A stretch of DNA of 64,000 nt from Granulicella mallensis (GCF_014203225.1 NZ_JACHIO010000002.1:1-64000), one strand, 5' to 3'. Numbered from the stretch's first letter, positions 43,716 to 53,334 are shown. Numbers and translations: made by a program. Notes: generated from the sequence alone by a model not told the origin.

Positions 43716-45542
43716 ATGTCACACAATTCAATGAAGACGACACAAGCAAAGCCGCAAAGAAGAATGGACAGGGTGCTGCAGCACCCGCTGCTACGAAAGT
43801 ATTTGCCTTTGGTCCATGAAGACCTGGGCGTGATCTATTCGCGAGACCTGATCAAGTGGCTGATCATCGCCCCCATCATCGGTGTAACAACGGGCCTGGC
43901 CATCACAGCGATTGCCGTCATCATTCTCGGCAAGATGTGGCCTGCAGTGATGGCTTACTATCTGGGCCATCACTGGGCCATCGTTCCCAGCCTGGTTGCG
44001 GGCTTTGCTATCACCGGACTGATCATGCAGTACCTTACGCCCGATCCGGACGAGCACTCCACCGAGGAGATTATCCGCTCCTACCACGAGCATCAGGGCG
44101 ATATCGACATGCGCCCCTTCTTCCCGAAACTACTCGCGGCGGTCACGACCGTCGGATTCGGAGGCAGTGCTGCGCTGGAGGGTCCGAGCATCTATGGCGG
44201 TGCCGCCATCGGGTCGTGGCTCTGGACGAAGCTGGGGCGGTTGAGACTGGATTCACGAGACCGCCGCATCATGTTGATCTGCGGCGCGGCCGCCGGCATG
44301 TCAGCTGTCTTCCGCGCGCCACTCACAGGTATTGTCTTTGCCCTCGAGATGCCTTATCGGGATGATCTCGCACACGAGGCCCTGGTGCCTTCTCTGATCG
44401 CCTCCGTCGTCTCTTTTGTAACCATGAGTTCTTTCCTCGGCGGAACGCCACTCTTCAACTTCGCCGGCGGCTCATCGTATACAGGCAAAGATATCGTCTG
44501 GTGCGCACTGCTTGGCGTGATCATCGGCTTGATCGCCATGGCGTTTGTGGTGACCTTTCGCCGCGCCCGGACCTTCTTCGTCAAGAACGGGTTGCCCCAT
44601 TGGTTGAAGCTCGCCATCGGAGGCCTTTTAACCGGGCTGTGCGGCATCCTCTTCCTGCATCTCTACCACGGTACGTTGATGCCGATCGGCCCAAACTACG
44701 AGGCCGTGGGAGAGATCCTGGGTAAACACCATAGCTCCGGCGAGCTTCTTATCTTCAGTGCGCTGAAACTTGCCGCCACGCTATTCACCCTTGCCGTTGG
44801 CGGCGTCAGCGCCATGTTCGTCCCCCTCTTTCTGACCGGCGGAGCTATCGGAACGGCCTTCGCTCAATCCATCGTCCATAGTCCTGCGCTTGGGCTGTAC
44901 GCTGCCGTAGGCATGGCCTCTTTCATCTCGGCGGGGTATAAGACCCCTCTGGCCGCAGTCGTGTTTGTGGCAGAAGCAACGGGTGGTCATGCCTTCATCA
45001 TCCCCGCTCTCATTGGAGCCGCCGTGGCTTATGCGGTCTCCGGAGATGCCTCTGCCTCAGGCGATCAACGTCTGCATGAAGGGGTAAAGATTCAGGAACT
45101 GGGAGACATCTTTGTCCGCGAGGTCATGCAGCGGCAGATGGTTTCAGTGCAGGCATCCTTAACGCTCCGTGAGTTTGCCAGCACTCTGTCCCCACACCAT
45201 CGCCACGAGGTATTTCCTGTCTTTGAAGATCAGGAGCTTCTGGGAACGGTTGCACTTTGGTCGATAGCCCAGGTCCCCGTCGACAAATGGAGTACGACAA
45301 CCGTCAGGGAGATCACCGAGCTGGACCCCCAAACGATTTCTCCTGAGTGCGATGTGATGGAAGCCCTCCGGCTACTTGCACAGGAGCACCAGCAACCCAT
45401 ATTGCTGGTCATCTCGAAAGAGGGCCGGATGGAAGGGGTTGTGACAAAGTCAGACATACTTCAGGCACTAACGATTCGAAGAGATCCTGCACCAGGGGCC
45501 AACCACGAAATAGAGCCCTTCGATCCTATCTCGGCAAGTTAA
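43716..45542 (+). CDS. ClC-family chloride channel/antiporter with C-terminal CBS pair
   Basis: About 608 residues. It has roughly ten membrane helices with ClC selectivity motifs: GGSAALEGPSIYGGAAIGS (external gate Glu near residue 155), GMSAVFRAPLTGIVFALE and GGVSAMFVPLFLTGGAIG. Two CBS domains follow (VREVMQRQMVSVQASLTLREF, and ITELDPQTISPECDVMEALRLL to GVVTKSDIL) and may bind nucleotides to gate transport. The gating Glu suggests a chloride/proton exchanger; I cannot see a clear intracellular proton Glu. The start is uncertain between ATG 43716 and 43731. AAGGA sits only just before the first of these. It is convergent with the amidohydrolase gene. Confidence 0.9.
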   Translation: MSHNSMKTTQAKPQRRMDRVLQHPLLRKYLPLVHEDLGVIYSRDLIKWLIIAPIIGVTTGLAITAIAVIILGKMWPAVMAYYLGHHWAIVPSLVAGFAITGLIMQYLTPDPDEHSTEEIIRSYHEHQGDIDMRPFFPKLLAAVTTVGFGGSAALEGPSIYGGAAIGSWLWTKLGRLRLDSRDRRIMLICGAAAGMSAVFRAPLTGIVFALEMPYRDDLAHEALVPSLIASVVSFVTMSSFLGGTPLFNFAGGSSYTGKDIVWCALLGVIIGLIAMAFVVTFRRARTFFVKNGLPHWLKLAIGGLLTGLCGILFLHLYHGTLMPIGPNYEAVGEILGKHHSSGELLIFSALKLAATLFTLAVGGVSAMFVPLFLTGGAIGTAFAQSIVHSPALGLYAAVGMASFISAGYKTPLAAVVFVAEATGGHAFIIPALIGAAVAYAVSGDASASGDQRLHEGVKIQELGDIFVREVMQRQMVSVQASLTLREFASTLSPHHRHEVFPVFEDQELLGTVALWSIAQVPVDKWSTTTVREITELDPQTISPECDVMEALRLLAQEHQQPILLVISKEGRMEGVVTKSDILQALTIRRDPAPGANHEIEPFDPISAS

Positions 45543-45548
45543 TCCAGA

Positions 45549-45589
45549 GGAGCCTCAGCATTGATGCATGAGATCGATGCTGAGGCTCC
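45549..45589. terminator. Bidirectional terminator hairpin
   Basis: GGAGCCTCAGCAT (45549-45561) pairs with ATGCTGAGGCTCC (45577-45589). It lies between the convergent ClC and amidohydrolase genes, ten bases from the latter's stop codon. No long T-tract is present on either side. Confidence 0.65.
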
Positions 45590-45598
45590 GCTGGAGCG

Positions 45599-46567
45599 CT
45601 ACAAGCCAAGAAGTGCCTCAGCATTTCGATGGACGAGCTTGGCTAGATCTTCTGATGAAAGCAGCTCCTGAAGACTATCCAGGTAGGCGCGGCCGCGGCC
45701 ATTGGGGCTGAAGGGATAGTCGATGGAGAACATGAGGCGATCGATGCCGACAACATCCATTGCGCAACGCAGAGGCGGCTGGCTAAAGTAACCGCTGGTC
45801 GTCAGGTGAATATTGGACTTGAAGTAAGCAGCCACAGGTTGGCGCAGATGGGGCGCTGCCTGAGAGAGCACACCACTGGAGCGAGCGAGCGCATACGGCA
45901 GGCCCTCTCCCATATGGCCGATGATGAGCTGCAGGGAGGGGAATCGGTCAAAGAGGCCGGAGAGGATCAGCCGCAACGTATGAAGTCCCGTCTCCGCATG
46001 CCAGCCCCAGCCCGCAATCGAGAGCAGATGGCCAAGTTCTCCGGGGAGGCCTGAGAAGTACGCATTCTTAACGGGCTCGGGTGGCAGCGCAGGATGAAGA
46101 TAGACAGGAACACCAAGATGGGCTGCAGCCTCGAAGATCGGAAGGAAGCGAGGATCGTCCAGAAATAAGCCGTCGGTAGTGCCATCGACGAGAGCACCGT
46201 GAAAGCCCAGTTGTGTGACACAACGCTCAAGCTCTACGGCTGCGGTATCGGGATCTTTCAGTGCGAGTGTGGCGAAGCCACCGAGACGGCTGGGGTGAGC
46301 ACGAACGGCTTCAGCCAGTTCATCGTTGACGTCCCGGGCGAGCGCATTGGCCATAGCCGCGTCCAGCTGGTCAATGCCCATCGCAGCAAGGGAGAGAACT
46401 TGAAAATCGACGGCAGCCTCATCCATAGCCGCGACACGTCCCGCTCCGAGATCGAGAAGCTTTGGCTGTAGCGCCTCCATGTATGCAGGAAGATCTTTAC
46501 CGTAAGCTCCTGTGGCACGGAGGAAAGACTCGGTAACAAAGTGCTCTTCAAGGGTAATCGTTCTCAT
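45599..46567 (-). CDS. Amidohydrolase family protein (ACMSD / gamma-resorcylate decarboxylase-like)
   Basis: 322 residues forming a PF04909 TIM-barrel metalloenzyme. The N-terminal metal motif is LEEHF (as in 2,6-dihydroxybenzoate decarboxylase) instead of HxH. It continues with GFHGALVDGTTDG, VPVYLHPALPP, the His in LIIGHMGEGLPY and the Asp in FSIDYPFS. These enzymes decarboxylate aromatic or muconate-type acids without oxygen; the exact substrate is not readable. The ATG at 46567 begins MRTITLEEHF and is preferred to one eight codons earlier. It follows the GH3 start region in no operon: the GH3 gene on the same strand lies downstream-to-upstream with a hairpin between them. Confidence 0.88.
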   Translation of the reverse strand: MRTITLEEHFVTESFLRATGAYGKDLPAYMEALQPKLLDLGAGRVAAMDEAAVDFQVLSLAAMGIDQLDAAMANALARDVNDELAEAVRAHPSRLGGFATLALKDPDTAAVELERCVTQLGFHGALVDGTTDGLFLDDPRFLPIFEAAAHLGVPVYLHPALPPEPVKNAYFSGLPGELGHLLSIAGWGWHAETGLHTLRLILSGLFDRFPSLQLIIGHMGEGLPYALARSSGVLSQAAPHLRQPVAAYFKSNIHLTTSGYFSQPPLRCAMDVVGIDRLMFSIDYPFSPNGRGRAYLDSLQELLSSEDLAKLVHRNAEALLGL

Positions 46568-46611
46568 ATGGGAGTTGGACGAACTCCGCATACAAAAGGT
46601 TCCCGGGCATG

Positions 46612-46653
46612 TTCACACTGCAACCGTGAATCTACTCACGGTTGCAGTGTGAA
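46612..46653 (-). terminator. 18-bp perfect hairpin overlapping the end of the GH3 gene
   Basis: TTCACACTGCAACCGTGA (46612-46629) is the exact complement of 46636-46653 around ATCTAC. The right arm is the last six codons including the stop of the GH3 gene, so the hairpin forms between the coding end and its trailer. No T-run follows on the minus strand. Confidence 0.7.
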
Positions 46654-48957
46654 GGAAGCGTGATCGCTGGCAGAGGAATCGTGTCCAACCCATAGATCGA
46701 ACGCGCCGGGCTCCATACTCCAATGATGAGTCTGAGGGCTCCAGAACCCAAGATCGTGCGTGTCGAGCGCAAGCGTAACCGTTCGCTTCTCACCTGCCTT
46801 CAAGGTAACGCGACGAAAGCCCTTCAGCTCCCGAACTGGCCGCGAAGCACTCCCCGCGCGTTGATGCGTGTAAAGCTGCACGACTTCATCGCCATCACGC
46901 GAGCTCGTGTTCTGAAGATCAACCGAAACCTCGAGCTTTGAACCAGCGTGTACTGAGTTCGAAGCGAGGTGAAGGTTCGTCATGGAAAAGCTCGAGTAGC
47001 TGAGGCCATATCCGAACGGATAGAGCGGCGCGCTGGAGCCATCCCAGTAGCGCGTATCCGGATCATTAGGAATCTGCGTCAGGTTGCGCGCGTAGTTGAT
47101 AGGAATTTGTCCAACACTGCGAGGCCACGCAACAGGAAGCTTGCCGCCGGGGTTCGCATCACCGGAGAGCAGATCGGCAATTGCATCGCCGCCTTCCGTT
47201 CCGGGATACCAGGCCTCAAGAATGGCGGCGACATGCTGGGAGGCCCAGCTGATATCCAGGGGGCGGGCATTCAACAACACAAGCACGACAGGCTTGCCCG
47301 TGGCCACCGCAGCCTCCAGAAGCTCTTCCTGCTTGCCTGGCAGGTCGAGACTCGACCGGGAAGCCCGCTCACCACTCATGCTTTGCAACTCACCAAGAAC
47401 GAGCACAGCCACATCCGATTGGCGAACAAGATCGATCGCATGATGAAACTCTGCATCCCGTTCAGCCTCTGTCTTCAGTGTCGGTTTCGGACTTGAAAAC
47501 TGTTCATCGAAGATAGAAGTCTGTTCACGTTCGATCTCAACGCCCTTGGTGTACTCAACCTGCGTACCGGGACTGAACCGCTTCTTCAAGCCTTCGAGCA
47601 CAGTGACAGAGTCGGAAGGATGACCTGCGAGGCTCCACGATCCCATGATGTCTGCTTTGGAGTCCGCGAGCGAACCAATGAGCGCAATTGATTTGTACTG
47701 CTTGCTCAAAGGAAGAAGATTGCCTTCATTGCGCAGCAGTACCGCTGCGCGAGTGGCCGCCTGCCGCGCAGCATCGCGCTGCTCCGGTGTCACCATCTGA
47801 GAAGCCGTTTTGGAAACGTCGACATAGGGATTCCGGAACAAGCCCATCCGATACTTCGTCAACAGAACCTGGCGCACAGCTGTGTCGAGGGTCGCCTGGG
47901 TAACCAGGCCCTGATGAAGCGCGGCCGGCAGTCCATCACGAAAAGTATGGCTGGTCATCTCCATATCCACCCCAGCATTGACGGCCCGGGCGGCTGCATC
48001 TTCGGCATCGCGTGAAAAACCGTGGGTGGTCAGATTCATCACCGACTCCCAGTCGCTCACCACCAGGCCCTGAAACTTCCAGTCGTCGCGCAGCACATCG
48101 TGCAGAAGATAGCGATTGCCGGTAGCGGGAACACCATTCAAGTCCATGTACGCACTCATCAACGAGCCCGCACCCGCATGGATCGCTGCCTCGAACGGAG
48201 GGAAGTAGACGTTCCAAAGCTGCTCATCGGAGATGTTTGACTCTTCGTAATCACGGCCTCCCAGGGCCGCGCCGTACCCTGCGAAGTGTTTGACGCAGGC
48301 AAGAATGTGATCCGGTGCTCCGAGAGTGTCACCTTGGAAGCCGCGCACCTGCGCCTCCGCCATCCGCGAACCGAGGAACGGGTCTTCACCGGCTCCTTCC
48401 ATGATGCGGCCCCAGCGAGGATCGCGCGCTATATCGACCATCGGAGCAAAGGTCCACTGAACACCCGTGGCACTGGCTTCTTTTGCGGCCATGCTCTGTG
48501 CGCGTTCCGCCACGGCAGGATCCCAGCTCGCGGCCATCGCCAGCGGAACAGGATAGATCGTGCGAAACCCGTGAATCACGTCAAAGCCAAAGAGGAGAGG
48601 AATATGCAACCGGCTCTGGTCGACAGCTACATGCTGCAATCGATTAATCTCTGCCGCGTCTGTCAGGAAGAGGAAAGATCCGACCTGCCCCTTACGAGCC
48701 ATCTCGTCGGCTGGCGTATCGAGCTTTGTATTGAGCGCTACCTGGCTCATCTGCCCGATCTTCTCTTCCAGCGTCATCTTGCCCAGCAGACTGTTTACAA
48801 ACGCTTCGCCATCCTGCCCGGAAGTGGCGCGAACTGTCGAATTTGGCCGCTGTGCGTACGCTGCGTGCGAAGTGGAGAGCAGAAGCGGGGAAGCCAGCAG
48901 TAGAAAGGATGAGACTGCGCAAAACAGCTTCGGGGCAGGAGCAACATGGGTTCGCAC
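46636..48957 (-). CDS. bglX: Secreted GH3 beta-glucosidase (BglX-like)
   Basis: 773 residues with a signal peptide (LFCAVSSFLLLASPLLLS, cleavage near AAYAQ). GH3 structure in order: MTLEEKIGQMSQVAL, the barrel with DPRWGRIMEGAGEDPFLGS and CVKHFAGYGAALGGRDYE, and the nucleophile Asp in GLVVSDWESVMN near residue 304. The alpha/beta sandwich follows (LGELQSMSGERASRSSLDLPG) and then a fibronectin-III-like domain (DGDEVVQLYTHQ, RELKGFRRVTLKAGE). It should hydrolyse beta-glucosides in the periplasm. The GTG start at 48957 is supported by GGAG seven bases upstream. A 16-bp palindromic operator about 100 bp upstream is shared with the TonB-receptor gene behind it, so the two form one regulon. Confidence 0.92.
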   Translation of the reverse strand: MRTHVAPAPKLFCAVSSFLLLASPLLLSTSHAAYAQRPNSTVRATSGQDGEAFVNSLLGKMTLEEKIGQMSQVALNTKLDTPADEMARKGQVGSFLFLTDAAEINRLQHVAVDQSRLHIPLLFGFDVIHGFRTIYPVPLAMAASWDPAVAERAQSMAAKEASATGVQWTFAPMVDIARDPRWGRIMEGAGEDPFLGSRMAEAQVRGFQGDTLGAPDHILACVKHFAGYGAALGGRDYEESNISDEQLWNVYFPPFEAAIHAGAGSLMSAYMDLNGVPATGNRYLLHDVLRDDWKFQGLVVSDWESVMNLTTHGFSRDAEDAAARAVNAGVDMEMTSHTFRDGLPAALHQGLVTQATLDTAVRQVLLTKYRMGLFRNPYVDVSKTASQMVTPEQRDAARQAATRAAVLLRNEGNLLPLSKQYKSIALIGSLADSKADIMGSWSLAGHPSDSVTVLEGLKKRFSPGTQVEYTKGVEIEREQTSIFDEQFSSPKPTLKTEAERDAEFHHAIDLVRQSDVAVLVLGELQSMSGERASRSSLDLPGKQEELLEAAVATGKPVVLVLLNARPLDISWASQHVAAILEAWYPGTEGGDAIADLLSGDANPGGKLPVAWPRSVGQIPINYARNLTQIPNDPDTRYWDGSSAPLYPFGYGLSYSSFSMTNLHLASNSVHAGSKLEVSVDLQNTSSRDGDEVVQLYTHQRAGSASRPVRELKGFRRVTLKAGEKRTVTLALDTHDLGFWSPQTHHWSMEPGAFDLWVGHDSSASDHASFTLQP

Positions 48958-49058
48958 GGTATATCTCCAGAAATGGAAATTGCATCAGTCGCGTATTCGC
49001 AAAGGGCGTTTAGCGTAATTAATGAGAGGAGTTTGAGATTGAACAGCATCGCAATTGT

Positions 49059-49074
49059 AGACAAACGTTTGTCT
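49059..49074. promoter_or_regulatory. 16-bp perfect palindromic operator, site 1 (GH3)
   Basis: AGACAAACGTTTGTCT is a perfect palindrome with a central CG, the form typical of LacI-family operators. It sits 102 bp upstream of the GH3 start codon. Two near-identical copies lie upstream of the TonB-receptor gene at 53108 and 53319. No regulator gene is in the window. Confidence 0.72.
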
Positions 49075-49128
49075 CGTTGTCTATTTTTTTCGACAAAAAA
49101 TATATTTCAGATGCTAGTCGAAATGAAA

Positions 49129-49155
49129 CAGGGGCGGCGCTTTCGCACCGCCCCT
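49129..49155 (-). terminator. Terminator after the TonB receptor at 49177-52791
   Basis: On the minus strand CAGGGGCGGTGC and GCGCCGCCCCTG form a GC-rich stem around GAAA, followed by TTTCATTTC. It starts about 20 bp past the stop codon. Confidence 0.72.
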
Positions 49156-49176
49156 GCCTTTGTTGCCTGTTGCCGA

Positions 49177-52100
49177 TTAGAAGGAGACTCGTCCGTAGAG
49201 CTGGATCTGTCTGCCGCCTACTGTGGTGCTCGTAATATTAGCAGTCTGACCTGGTCCGATAGCGTTGTTTCCAGGCTGGCCGAAGCTGGGATGGTTTAAC
49301 ACGTTTCCTGCATCGGCCCGAAACAACATTTTCACTCCGCGGCTGGGCCAGACATCGAACGTCTTGCCCAGTGAGGCAGCGACATTGACGACTCCGGGCC
49401 CGTAAACGGTATTCCTTAGGAAGTTGCCATAGGTATAAGGAGCGGGGAGCGTTAGAGCATTCAGGTTGTAATACTCGTTCAGGCGCTGCTTCGTGCTGCC
49501 GGGCAGGTGAAGACTTTGGCCGGGAACCCGATTCGCCTCCTGCGTATAGCTGCCCGACTGGTTATTTGACGTGTTATTGCCGCCGGTCGTGATACCGATT
49601 GGGTTGCCTCCTTCAATCACCCATACACTGGACACCTGCCAGCCGCCCAGTAATTCATCGAGCAATAAGCTGTTATTCAGGAATAGCTTGCCCTTGCCGA
49701 AGGGCAACTGGTAGATTACCTGTCCCTTTAGCATGTTCCGGATGTCGAAGTTTCCATTGCTATAGTTATCGTGAGGATTGAAGGCATTCTGGTAGTTTTG
49801 GTAGCCCTCGCGTGAGCCAAACCCGGCAGAGTCCAGATCGTCCAGAAAGTGGGACCAGGTGTAATTGACATTGAACTGAAAGCCGTTTCTCAGGCGCTTG
49901 GTCATTTGAGCTTGAAGGGCGTTATAGTTCGAAACGGCGTTGTTCGTACTTCCAGTTACGCTTTGGTAAAGCGGATACGGTTTGTTGTTAATATCGTTAG
50001 GCCCAAGCAGGTTTTCAGGAACCTGGTCGAGATCTACTGGAAAGCTCAAATGGTATCCGTGATTGCCGACGTAGGCGACATCGATCGAATAGTCGTGTCC
50101 AAGCTGCCGCTGTACGTCGAGGTTCCACTGTAAATTTTCAGGCAGGGGCGTATGGTATTGGTTGTAATTTACGCCCTGGCCATTGAGGGCATCCGGTGTA
50201 GTCGGTGAATTGACATAGGCCGCATTCGGGGAAAGCGTATTGTAGTTTTTGCCGTTTGCGATTACACCGCAACCGGGATCTGTCGTATCCGGCGCGCTGC
50301 CGTCGCTGTCGATCTGCGCAACAGGGCAGATGCCGCTGGTCAGGTCGCTAACGTTGCCGCTACTGCCGAAGGCGGCTCCCATGCCTGCACCATAGGTGTC
50401 GAGACTCAGGGTAGAAGCATAGACACCGAAGCCGCCACGGATGACCGTATTCGGAAGAGGCTGCCAACTGGCGCCGACGCGCGGAAGCCAGATGTTATAG
50501 TTTGGCGCAATCAGTTGATTGCGTCCGTTCGCTTTGCTGAAACCATACCAGATAGCTCCCAGGCTGTTGTTGGCAGGGTTGATCACTGTGGGATCGAAGG
50601 TCGCCTCGTTGCCTTTCACTTCGCTCCAGCCAGTGTGAATCTGATAGCGCAGGCCAAGGTTGATGGTGAGGTTCGGACGCATCTTCCAGTCATCCTGAAC
50701 GAATAACTGCGGACTCTTGGTTCGTGCACCGTACTCCGGTGTCTGGCTGGCGCTGAAACTGTTTAGTTGTCCAAGAAGGAAGTCCGCGTAACTGAAGCCA
50801 TTACCGATACCAGTGTCTGTCCCCTGCGTAACCTGTCCGCCCTGCGACGTGTAGTTGCCGTTGAAGCCCGGAGTGCCTGCATTGACATACCCGTACTGAG
50901 TCGAGTCCGAGAGGCTGATCAGGAACTCGCCACCAAAGTGTATGACATGCCGCCCGCGAATCAGCGTCACTACGTCCGATGGATCGTAGACAAATTCTTT
51001 ATAGATGAACGGACTGGTATTGCCGTTGCCGAAGCCTGAAATGTTGCTTCCTGGCCCGAAGCCCGGTAGTAGATCCACCTTTGCGAGCTTGTACCCTAGT
51101 TTCGCGGGATAGCCCTGGTTGATGGTCGCTGGTAGAAAGAAGTTCAACTGGTCGGTAAAGCCCAGGCGCGCTTCGTTGAGAAAAGTCGAACTATGGTTCC
51201 AGACGTCGGAGATCTGCGCATTGTGCCGACTGACGTCCTCGCTTTCGCAATTGATGGGGCAAACCGTGCTACCGAAATCATATCCAGGGTTATCGCTTTC
51301 TGTTACCGAGGCCGTGAACCGGTTATTGGCGGCGATGTCATAATCCAGACGACCGAAAAATTTGGTAAATGGATTGATGCCCGGAGTGACGAAAGCGTAG
51401 TTATTGGTGATGATCCCCTGAATCGTCTGCGATCTGCCTACATTAGCCGGCTGCAAAACCGCATTCGTGGCCTGGGTATTCAGGAGGTTTTGGAAGTTTT
51501 GAGATACAGGGCTGATCAGGCTAGCTGGAATACGGTTGCCATTGTGATACTCATCGGCAAAACTCTGGCGAATCACACACGGGCACTGCTGAGTAACGGA
51601 AGCGACCTTGGAGCCGGGAGAGAGTGTGTACGTGTGGGAGCCGGTAGCCTGGATTACCTGAGTCGTCGGGTCGTAGATAGTAGGGAAGCCGGGACCGGTA
51701 AAGTCACCATTTGCTATGGCTGCATTCTGGGCAAGCGGAAGTGTTTCATAGTTGCGATTGATCGTGTTGTTAATGGTTTTGTCGAAGTCGAAGTAGAAGA
51801 AGACTTTGTTGCGGATGACTGGCCCACCCACTGCAACGCCGAAGTTATTGAAGCGCAATCTGGGGAGCTGTACGCCGGTTGCACCAAACTGGTAAGCAAA
51901 AGCATCCAGGGCATCATTGGCAAAATATTCGTATGCCGCACCGTGGAATTGATTCGTACCGCTTTTGGTGATCTGGTTGTAGATAATGCCTCCCTGGCCA
52001 TATTGGGCCGAGAAGCCGTTGGTGCTAATCTTCACCTCTGACGTCGTTTCGAAGATCGTGACATCAGAGTTTTCGCTGCTCGGCAGCGTCGTCGTGGCGC

Positions 52101-52791
52101 CATCGGCCAGGATGCTGTCAAAGGGCAGATTACCGTTGATAGCGGCTACCTGGCCGGGGTTCGAGGCGCTGCTGGCATTCTCGGGAGCGCCGGCGGCGCC
52201 TGGCAGCAATACGATAAAGTTCTCCCAGTCCGCTCCAAGGTTCGTTTGGGGCAGTTGGGAGATAACGTCGGAAGATAGTGTCGCCTCTACCGCGCCCGAC
52301 TCGGTGCTGAGCAGGGGCACATCGGTGGTCACGATCAGCTCCTGCGTCGAGCCCGCCTTCAACTGCGCATCGATGGTCTGAATTGAGACGTCCAGCGTAA
52401 TGGGACCGCGCACAAAGGAGCTAAACCCAGGCCTGGTAAAGGTCAGCAAATAGTGGTCCGGCGTGATCGAACCGGTATCGTACAAGCCGGCTCCATTGGT
52501 GACGTAAGCCTTGACGACGCCCTTGTCCACGTCTTTGACCTCAACGGTTACCCCTGGGATGACCGCTCCGGTTGCGTCGGTCACTGTGCCGCGAAGGTCA
52601 CCTGAATTTGTATTCTGGGCCAAGACCGGAAGAGCCGACAATAGCAAAGCTACCAGGGCAAGAGCAGGTAACAGTGTACGGCGTACGTTGCTTTCATCTT
52701 TTCGCGGACTGCGGTATTTACTTTTATCCGTTGTTTGACACGGCTTGCACTCTTGCGTCAGCCCAAGGCTGGCGCGGATCCACTGCTTCAT
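49177..52791 (-). CDS. Oar-like TonB-dependent receptor with carboxypeptidase-regulatory-like domain
   Basis: 1204 residues. After an unusual 45-residue charged leader (starting MKQWIRASLG and including CKPC), a signal segment LLPALALVALLLSALPVLAQ appears. The regulatory-like domain is GDLRGTVTDATGAVIPGVTV, the plug includes FDSILADGATTT and GIIYNQITKSGTNQFHGAAYE, and the barrel ends IQLYGRVSF. AGGAGG five bases before the ATG at 52791 supports this start despite the long leader. Two palindromic operators upstream and one before the adjacent GH3 gene tie it to beta-glucoside use. The GH3 gene lies downstream on the same strand beyond a terminator, so both are separately transcribed but probably coregulated. 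Confidence 0.9.
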   Translation of the reverse strand: MKQWIRASLGLTQECKPCQTTDKSKYRSPRKDESNVRRTLLPALALVALLLSALPVLAQNTNSGDLRGTVTDATGAVIPGVTVEVKDVDKGVVKAYVTNGAGLYDTGSITPDHYLLTFTRPGFSSFVRGPITLDVSIQTIDAQLKAGSTQELIVTTDVPLLSTESGAVEATLSSDVISQLPQTNLGADWENFIVLLPGAAGAPENASSASNPGQVAAINGNLPFDSILADGATTTLPSSENSDVTIFETTSEVKISTNGFSAQYGQGGIIYNQITKSGTNQFHGAAYEYFANDALDAFAYQFGATGVQLPRLRFNNFGVAVGGPVIRNKVFFYFDFDKTINNTINRNYETLPLAQNAAIANGDFTGPGFPTIYDPTTQVIQATGSHTYTLSPGSKVASVTQQCPCVIRQSFADEYHNGNRIPASLISPVSQNFQNLLNTQATNAVLQPANVGRSQTIQGIITNNYAFVTPGINPFTKFFGRLDYDIAANNRFTASVTESDNPGYDFGSTVCPINCESEDVSRHNAQISDVWNHSSTFLNEARLGFTDQLNFFLPATINQGYPAKLGYKLAKVDLLPGFGPGSNISGFGNGNTSPFIYKEFVYDPSDVVTLIRGRHVIHFGGEFLISLSDSTQYGYVNAGTPGFNGNYTSQGGQVTQGTDTGIGNGFSYADFLLGQLNSFSASQTPEYGARTKSPQLFVQDDWKMRPNLTINLGLRYQIHTGWSEVKGNEATFDPTVINPANNSLGAIWYGFSKANGRNQLIAPNYNIWLPRVGASWQPLPNTVIRGGFGVYASTLSLDTYGAGMGAAFGSSGNVSDLTSGICPVAQIDSDGSAPDTTDPGCGVIANGKNYNTLSPNAAYVNSPTTPDALNGQGVNYNQYHTPLPENLQWNLDVQRQLGHDYSIDVAYVGNHGYHLSFPVDLDQVPENLLGPNDINNKPYPLYQSVTGSTNNAVSNYNALQAQMTKRLRNGFQFNVNYTWSHFLDDLDSAGFGSREGYQNYQNAFNPHDNYSNGNFDIRNMLKGQVIYQLPFGKGKLFLNNSLLLDELLGGWQVSSVWVIEGGNPIGITTGGNNTSNNQSGSYTQEANRVPGQSLHLPGSTKQRLNEYYNLNALTLPAPYTYGNFLRNTVYGPGVVNVAASLGKTFDVWPSRGVKMLFRADAGNVLNHPSFGQPGNNAIGPGQTANITSTTVGGRQIQLYGRVSF

Positions 52792-53107
52792 ATTGCCTCC
52801 TGAAAATGTTGCCATTTGACTGCGCGGCCCGGTACCTGCGTTCACTCACTGAGCCCCGCTGATATATAGTCTTGAAGCTCTTTACTCCTGGATAACGCGT
52901 TGGAAAACCGCGCAAAGCGGCTCACCCAGTCCTGTTACAGGCCGGTGCTTATGCCCTAAGAGCAAAATCCTCCCCGAGCACCCCCAACACGAACCACCAA
53001 GACAACCGTTTAGCTACTCAACAAAGTAGACGGGTGTTGTTGGCTCCTGCGAATGAAAACAAGTTTGAGGGAAGACTGTCAATTGATTTTTTGTCATTTT
53101 ATTGTCA

Positions 53108-53123
53108 AGACAAACCTTTGTCT
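53108..53123. promoter_or_regulatory. Palindromic operator, site 2 (TonB receptor)
   Basis: AGACAAACCTTTGTCT differs from the perfect palindrome at 49059 by one central base. It lies 317 bp upstream of the TonB-receptor start codon. Confidence 0.68.
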
Positions 53124-53318
53124 TTTGGGAAGAAATTCTGATTGAACAAGAAAAAGCAACGCCCATTAAATACAGAGGAAAGCAGCGTTTGGCGCCACGC
53201 TTCTGCATTCAATCCACGACTGCATTTGCGGATCATTCTTATTCTGCTTTAGCCCCAGCCGCGCTCATCCTGTCCCCATACCCTTGTCATGGCTTCTGCA
53301 TTCCTGTTTTTTAGTGAA

Positions 53319-53334
53319 AGACAAACGCTTGTCT
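53319..53334. promoter_or_regulatory. Palindromic operator, site 3 (TonB receptor)
   Basis: AGACAAACGCTTGTCT, one base from the perfect palindrome. The symmetry extends outward to GAAAGACAA/TTGTCTTTC. It is 211 bp from site 2, about twenty helical turns, which would allow DNA looping. Confidence 0.68.

Noticed and set aside
53102..53314. 70-residue open frame in the non-coding region
   Set aside because: It starts on an operator copy, has no ribosome-binding site and no protein-like composition.
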